Positions 12,819-16,024 of a stretch of DNA of 16,024 bases are shown in pieces (position 1 is the first letter of the stretch; every line of letters starts with the position of its first letter). Under the pieces are notes generated by a model, which did no database searches, was not told the origin of the DNA, and was given only the letters and a program-made list of their open reading frames with translations. A program made the translations under genes and the position numbers. The stretch comes from Chrysochromulina parva (taxonomy: Eukaryota; Haptophyta; Prymnesiales; Chrysochromulinaceae): contig PJAB01001247.1 in assembly GCA_002887195.1 (NCBI GenBank), positions 1-16,024 of the forward strand. Direction: 5' to 3'.

Positions 12819-15800
12819 CTAAGGGCTGGCGCTGCCGTTGGCGGATCCCTCACACGGTTCGAAGTCCAGAGAGATGCCTCCCACCTTGCTGCTCGAAAAG
12901 TGAGACTGCTCGGCCATGCCTCCCTCCTTGGTCGAACACTGCGCACCTACTTCAGCAGCACTGAGCGACTCGTTGCTGGAGCTGAAGCAGGATGGGCGGG
13001 TTCGGGGTGAGGTTTGCAGCGACATGTCGCCCACACCTTGTGTCGCCGAGAGGGCTTGCATGCACATTTCGAGCCTCTCGAGCACGGTGCTCATGCTCGG
13101 GCGATCCTCTGGACGCTGCGCCCAACACTCGACCGTGAGCGCGGGGATCGTCCCATAAAGAGGAGGCTCCAGGAACTGTGGCCGAAGCCCCTGGCTGGCG
13201 CCGAAGACGGCAGCTAACCCGGTCATCCCCTCAAAGGCACGGCGCTCATGACTGAGTTCCCAAAGCAAGAGAGCGAAAGCATAGACATCCGCACGGTCGT
13301 CGAAGCTGCCGAGCGAGCGGCCCAGACTGCTGCTGCTGCCGCTGCTGCCGCTGCTGCCGCTGCTGCCGCCACGGCCGTCGCCACGATCGCGGCTCTCGCG
13401 CGCTTGACGTTGCGCCGCATTAAACTTCTCAGGCGCCGTATACCGCAGAGTGCCCCCCGCGGTGGCCGAATTCGTGCTAGTACGATGCGCGTAGTTCAGG
13501 CTGAGGCTCGCTAAACCAAAGTCGGCGAGCTTGCACACCGTGCAGTGCGCGTCGAGCAGTGCATTATCCGTCTTTATATCGTGGTGCAGGATGCCGTTCG
13601 AGTGAAGGAAGCACAGGCCGCTCGCCAGCTGCACCGCGAAGCACATCTTCTTGTCGTCCAGGGATGGGCGTGGCGGCGGCTCCATCAGCTGGCGGCCGAG
13701 CGACGCTTGCGGTGCCACCGGCGCTGAGGCGGCATCGGGGGCGAAGGGCAGCCTCGACACACCTGTGAGGTGGCCCAACGCCGCACGGATGCCCGAGACG
13801 CCGGCCTGGACGGCTTCCCCGGGGGGTAACCTTGACTTGTTGAAGAGGTATGCGGCGAGCGAACCGCCGGCCATATACTCGAGGACGAGCGCGGGTCGCT
13901 GGTCAACCCGCATGTGGCCAAACAGGGCGCAGATGCACGGGTGGCGCAGGCGACGCAGGATGGCCACCTCCTGGAGCATGGCAACCTCCTGATGAGCGGT
14001 TGACGCGTCGATGGTATCAAGCTCCACGTTGAGCACCTTGACAGCGAGGTTGTTGCCCTGCCACCGCGCAGTCCAGACTGTCGCGAAGCCGCCTTTGCCG
14101 ATCTGCCTGCCTATCGTAAGTGTCGAGAAGTCCACCACCTCGAGATGCGTCGGCTCATCGGAACACACCGTGGTGGGGCTCACCGAACTCAAAGTGCGCA
14201 ACCATCGCCGGTGGGACCAAAGGGACACATCGTGCAAGGACACGGAATTGTTCTCAGACGGCTGGGTGAGCTTCCGTGTGTGCCTTAGCCTTAGCCGCCA
14301 CTGACGCCGAGCCATCGCCACGAGAAGCCCCAGGATTACACCGGAGGCGAGTACACCGGAGGCCACCTGAAGTAGCTCTTCTACCATCATGCCACGCGCA
14401 GTTGCAATCAGAGCAGGCGGTGTCTGCGGCGCACACTGTTCATCGCGCTCGAGGTCGGTCACGCTTGAGAAGCTGACCTCGTGGCATGGCACCTGTGCCG
14501 CGGCGCCCGGCGGGCAGAAGCTGCCCTGCCCGCAATCCCAGCATTTGGGGCCAAAGAGGCCGACCGACGGAGCGTACGTGCCCGAGGAGCAGTCGACACA
14601 GAACGTGCCAGCCTCGCCTTGGCGCTTGCCGCGCGGGCAGGCAGTGCACTGGGCGCCTCCCACAGAGCGATCGTAGCCGGGCTTGCAGGGGGAGCAGTCG
14701 CCGCGGACATCAACCTCCGTGTGCTCTTCACACTCATAGCAGATATCGAAATCGTCGTCGCGGCGTGAGGATGGAGCGGGGCAGCGGACGCATCCGTTGC
14801 CAAAGCGGCTACGTGCAGTGCCAGGCTGAGAGCATCTGATGAAGGGCAGAAGACGGCTGGGATCGCCGTCGTTCCCAAGCAGCACGTCGAGGTTTCCGTC
14901 GGCGTCTATGTCCCCGGCCGCGATCGACATCGTGGACGCGTTGCCGCCAGGCAGCTGCATGCTCGTCGGGAAGGTGCCGTCGCCCGCGTTGAACAACACT
15001 TGGCTGGGATTGCGGAAGATCCCAAGCAGCACGTCGAGGTCGCCGTCGCTGTCCAAGTCCGCCACCGCGATCGACATCGTGTACAAGCTGCCGCCCGGCA
15101 GCTCGAGACTCATGTTCGTCGGGAAGGTGCCGTCGCCCGCGTTGAGCAACACTCGGCTGGGACTGCCCCAGTTCCCAAGCAGCACGTCGAGGTCGCCGTC
15201 GCTGTCCACGTCCGCCACCGCGATCGAGCGCGTGGACGCGCTGCCGCCGGGAAGCTCCATGCTCGACGGGAAGGTGCCATCGCCCGCGTTGAACAACACT
15301 TGGCTGGGATCGCCGTCGTTCCCAAGCAGCATGTCGAGATCGCCGTCGCCGTCAAGATCCGCCGCCGCAATCGATGACGTGTACGCGCTGCCGTCGGGCA
15401 GCTCCATGCTCGTCGGGAAGGTGCCGTCGCCCGCGTTGAACAACACTCGGCTGGGACCACCATAGATCCCAAGCAACACGTCGAGGTCGCCGTCGCCGTC
15501 AACGTCCGCCGCCGCGATCGATAATGTGGACGCGCTGCCGTCGGGCAGCTCCATGCTTTTCGGGAAGGTGCCGTCGCCCGCGTTGAACAACACTCGGCTG
15601 GGACCACCATAGATCCCAAGCAGCACGTCGAGGTCGCCGTCGCTGTCCACGTCCGCCACCGCGATCGATGATGTGGACGCGCTGCCGCCGGGCACCTCCA
15701 TGCTCGTCGGGAAGGTGCCATCGCCCGCGTTGAGCAGCACTCGGCTGGGACTGTCGTAGTTTCCAAGCAGCACGTCGAGGTCGCCGTCGCCGTCAACGTC

Positions 15801-16024
15801 CGCCGCCGCGATCAAGAACGTGTACGCGCTGCCGCCGGGCAGCTCCACGCTCGTCGGGATGGTGCTGTGGCCCGCGTTGAACAACACCTGGCTGGGGCTG
15901 TTGTAGTTCCCAAGCAGCACGTCGAGGTCGCCGTCGCCGTCAACGTCCGCCGCCGCGATCGAATACGTGTTCGCGCTGCCGCCGGGCAGCTCCATGCTCG
16001 TCGGGAAGGTGCCGTCGCCCGCGT
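12819..16024 (-). CDS. Receptor-like kinase: VCBS/FG-GAP repeats, Cys-rich module, TM helix, TKL-type kinase (5' partial)
   Basis: The frame stays open to the right edge, so the N terminus is missing; at least 1067 residues are visible. Numbered from the Met at 15995-15993, eight 48-51-residue FG-GAP/VCBS repeats reach about 383. Each carries the calcium-loop type DVDGDGDLDVLLG. A Cys-rich module (about 388-521, GCC2/GCC3 ephrin-receptor-like) follows, then one hydrophobic helix (VASGVLASGVILGLLVAMA, 544-562) with a basic stop-transfer. The cytoplasmic kinase spans about 618-982: glycine loop GKGGFATVW (633-641), Lys of LAVKVL (653), HHDIKTDN (804-811), DFG (825-827), APE (854-856) and RPSM. 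The HRD Arg is His, but the catalytic Asp, Lys and Asn are present. Insertions of about 60 (718-778) and 35 residues (862-896) interrupt the fold. The Ser-rich tail stops with TAG at 12821-12819. It is likely a surface receptor; the ligand is unknown. Confidence 0.88.
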   Translation of the reverse strand, partial: AGDGTFPTSMELPGGSANTYSIAAADVDGDGDLDVLLGNYNSPSQVLFNAGHSTIPTSVELPGGSAYTFLIAAADVDGDGDLDVLLGNYDSPSRVLLNAGDGTFPTSMEVPGGSASTSSIAVADVDSDGDLDVLLGIYGGPSRVLFNAGDGTFPKSMELPDGSASTLSIAAADVDGDGDLDVLLGIYGGPSRVLFNAGDGTFPTSMELPDGSAYTSSIAAADLDGDGDLDMLLGNDGDPSQVLFNAGDGTFPSSMELPGGSASTRSIAVADVDSDGDLDVLLGNWGSPSRVLLNAGDGTFPTNMSLELPGGSLYTMSIAVADLDSDGDLDVLLGIFRNPSQVLFNAGDGTFPTSMQLPGGNASTMSIAAGDIDADGNLDVLLGNDGDPSRLLPFIRCSQPGTARSRFGNGCVRCPAPSSRRDDDFDICYECEEHTEVDVRGDCSPCKPGYDRSVGGAQCTACPRGKRQGEAGTFCVDCSSGTYAPSVGLFGPKCWDCGQGSFCPPGAAAQVPCHEVSFSSVTDLERDEQCAPQTPPALIATARGMMVEELLQVASGVLASGVILGLLVAMARRQWRLRLRHTRKLTQPSENNSVSLHDVSLWSHRRWLRTLSSVSPTTVCSDEPTHLEVVDFSTLTIGRQIGKGGFATVWTARWQGNNLAVKVLNVELDTIDASTAHQEVAMLQEVAILRRLRHPCICALFGHMRVDQRPALVLEYMAGGSLAAYLFNKSRLPPGEAVQAGVSGIRAALGHLTGVSRLPFAPDAASAPVAPQASLGRQLMEPPPRPSLDDKKMCFAVQLASGLCFLHSNGILHHDIKTDNALLDAHCTVCKLADFGLASLSLNYAHRTSTNSATAGGTLRYTAPEKFNAAQRQARESRDRGDGRGGSSGSSGSSGSSSSLGRSLGSFDDRADVYAFALLLWELSHERRAFEGMTGLAAVFGASQGLRPQFLEPPLYGTIPALTVECWAQRPEDRPSMSTVLERLEMCMQALSATQGVGDMSLQTSPRTRPSCFSSSNESLSAAEVGAQCSTKEGGMAEQSHFSSSKVGGISLDFEPCEGSANGSASP
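13325..13372. repeat. Ser/Gly-coding microsatellite in the kinase domain
   Basis: An imperfect CTGCTGCCG repeat on the plus strand encodes a (Gly-Ser-Ser)n tract on the minus strand. It makes up part of the insertion after the APE motif, an exposed part of the kinase fold. Unit lengths are multiples of three. Confidence 0.8.
14847..16024. repeat. 147-bp tandem coding repeat (VCBS/FG-GAP units)
   Basis: Eight units of about 147 bp (49 codons) run to the window edge, the last one cut. Similarity is high in DNA as well as protein. Blocks such as CCCAAGCAGCACGTCGAGGT and GGGAAGGTGCCGTCGCCCGC recur in nearly every unit. One unit (around 15115) has two extra codons. The array continues beyond the window. 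Confidence 0.9.

Noticed and set aside
14839..15796. Overlapping repetitive frames on both strands in the VCBS region
   Set aside because: They are alternative-frame readings of the 147-bp repeats. Only the frame with DVDGDGDLDVLLG makes sense as protein.

Overview
This is a nuclear DNA window from a GC-rich unicellular eukaryote, most likely a photosynthetic protist with a secondary plastid. A haptophyte-type alga is my best guess, by inference from gene content only. Evidence for a eukaryote: a GT-AG intron restores a conserved protein family exactly (5023-5171), start codons sit in Kozak-like contexts, and the genes encode a PHAX RNA-binding domain, an AP2 domain, a RAP domain, a PDZ domain, a Golgi nucleotide-sugar transporter and a transmembrane protein kinase. 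I see no bacterial operon structure, rRNA, tRNA, CRISPR array or insertion sequence.

Layout. 1-1400 has no convincing gene and is full of short-period repeats: a hairpin-forming CCGGT/ACCGG element, 10-bp arrays and a GTGAGC-rich array. 1401-2840 (-) encodes a zinc-knuckle protein with a C-terminal PHAX-type RNA-binding domain. 2841-3560 is intergenic. 3561-4178 (-) encodes a small AP2-domain protein with an AT-hook. A roughly 200-bp divergent promoter region follows, then 4382-5817 (+), a two-exon DUF445-family membrane protein with a mitochondrial-type presequence. 5960-8569 (+) encodes a fusion of a signal sequence, helical repeats, a RAP domain, a Gln/Pro linker and a ChaN-like domain. 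It converges on 8796-10241 (-), a nucleotide-sugar transporter of the SLC35A type. A second divergent promoter of about 200 bp leads to 10442-11908 (+), a protein with three internal repeats, a PDZ domain and a class-I PDZ-ligand-like C terminus. Repeats and featureless DNA occupy 11909-12818. 12819 to the right edge (-) is the 3' part of a receptor-like kinase: FG-GAP/VCBS repeats, a Cys-rich module, one transmembrane helix and a TKL-like kinase. Its N terminus lies outside the window.

The genes do not form one pathway. They are a compact run of independent eukaryotic genes in alternating convergent and divergent orientation. The most unusual items are domain architectures: the RAP-ChaN fusion, the zinc-knuckle-PHAX protein and the VCBS-Cys-rich-TM-kinase receptor. 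A hairpin-like repeat family shared between the left end and the DUF445 promoter is also notable. All domain calls were made by eye from motifs; no database search was run.
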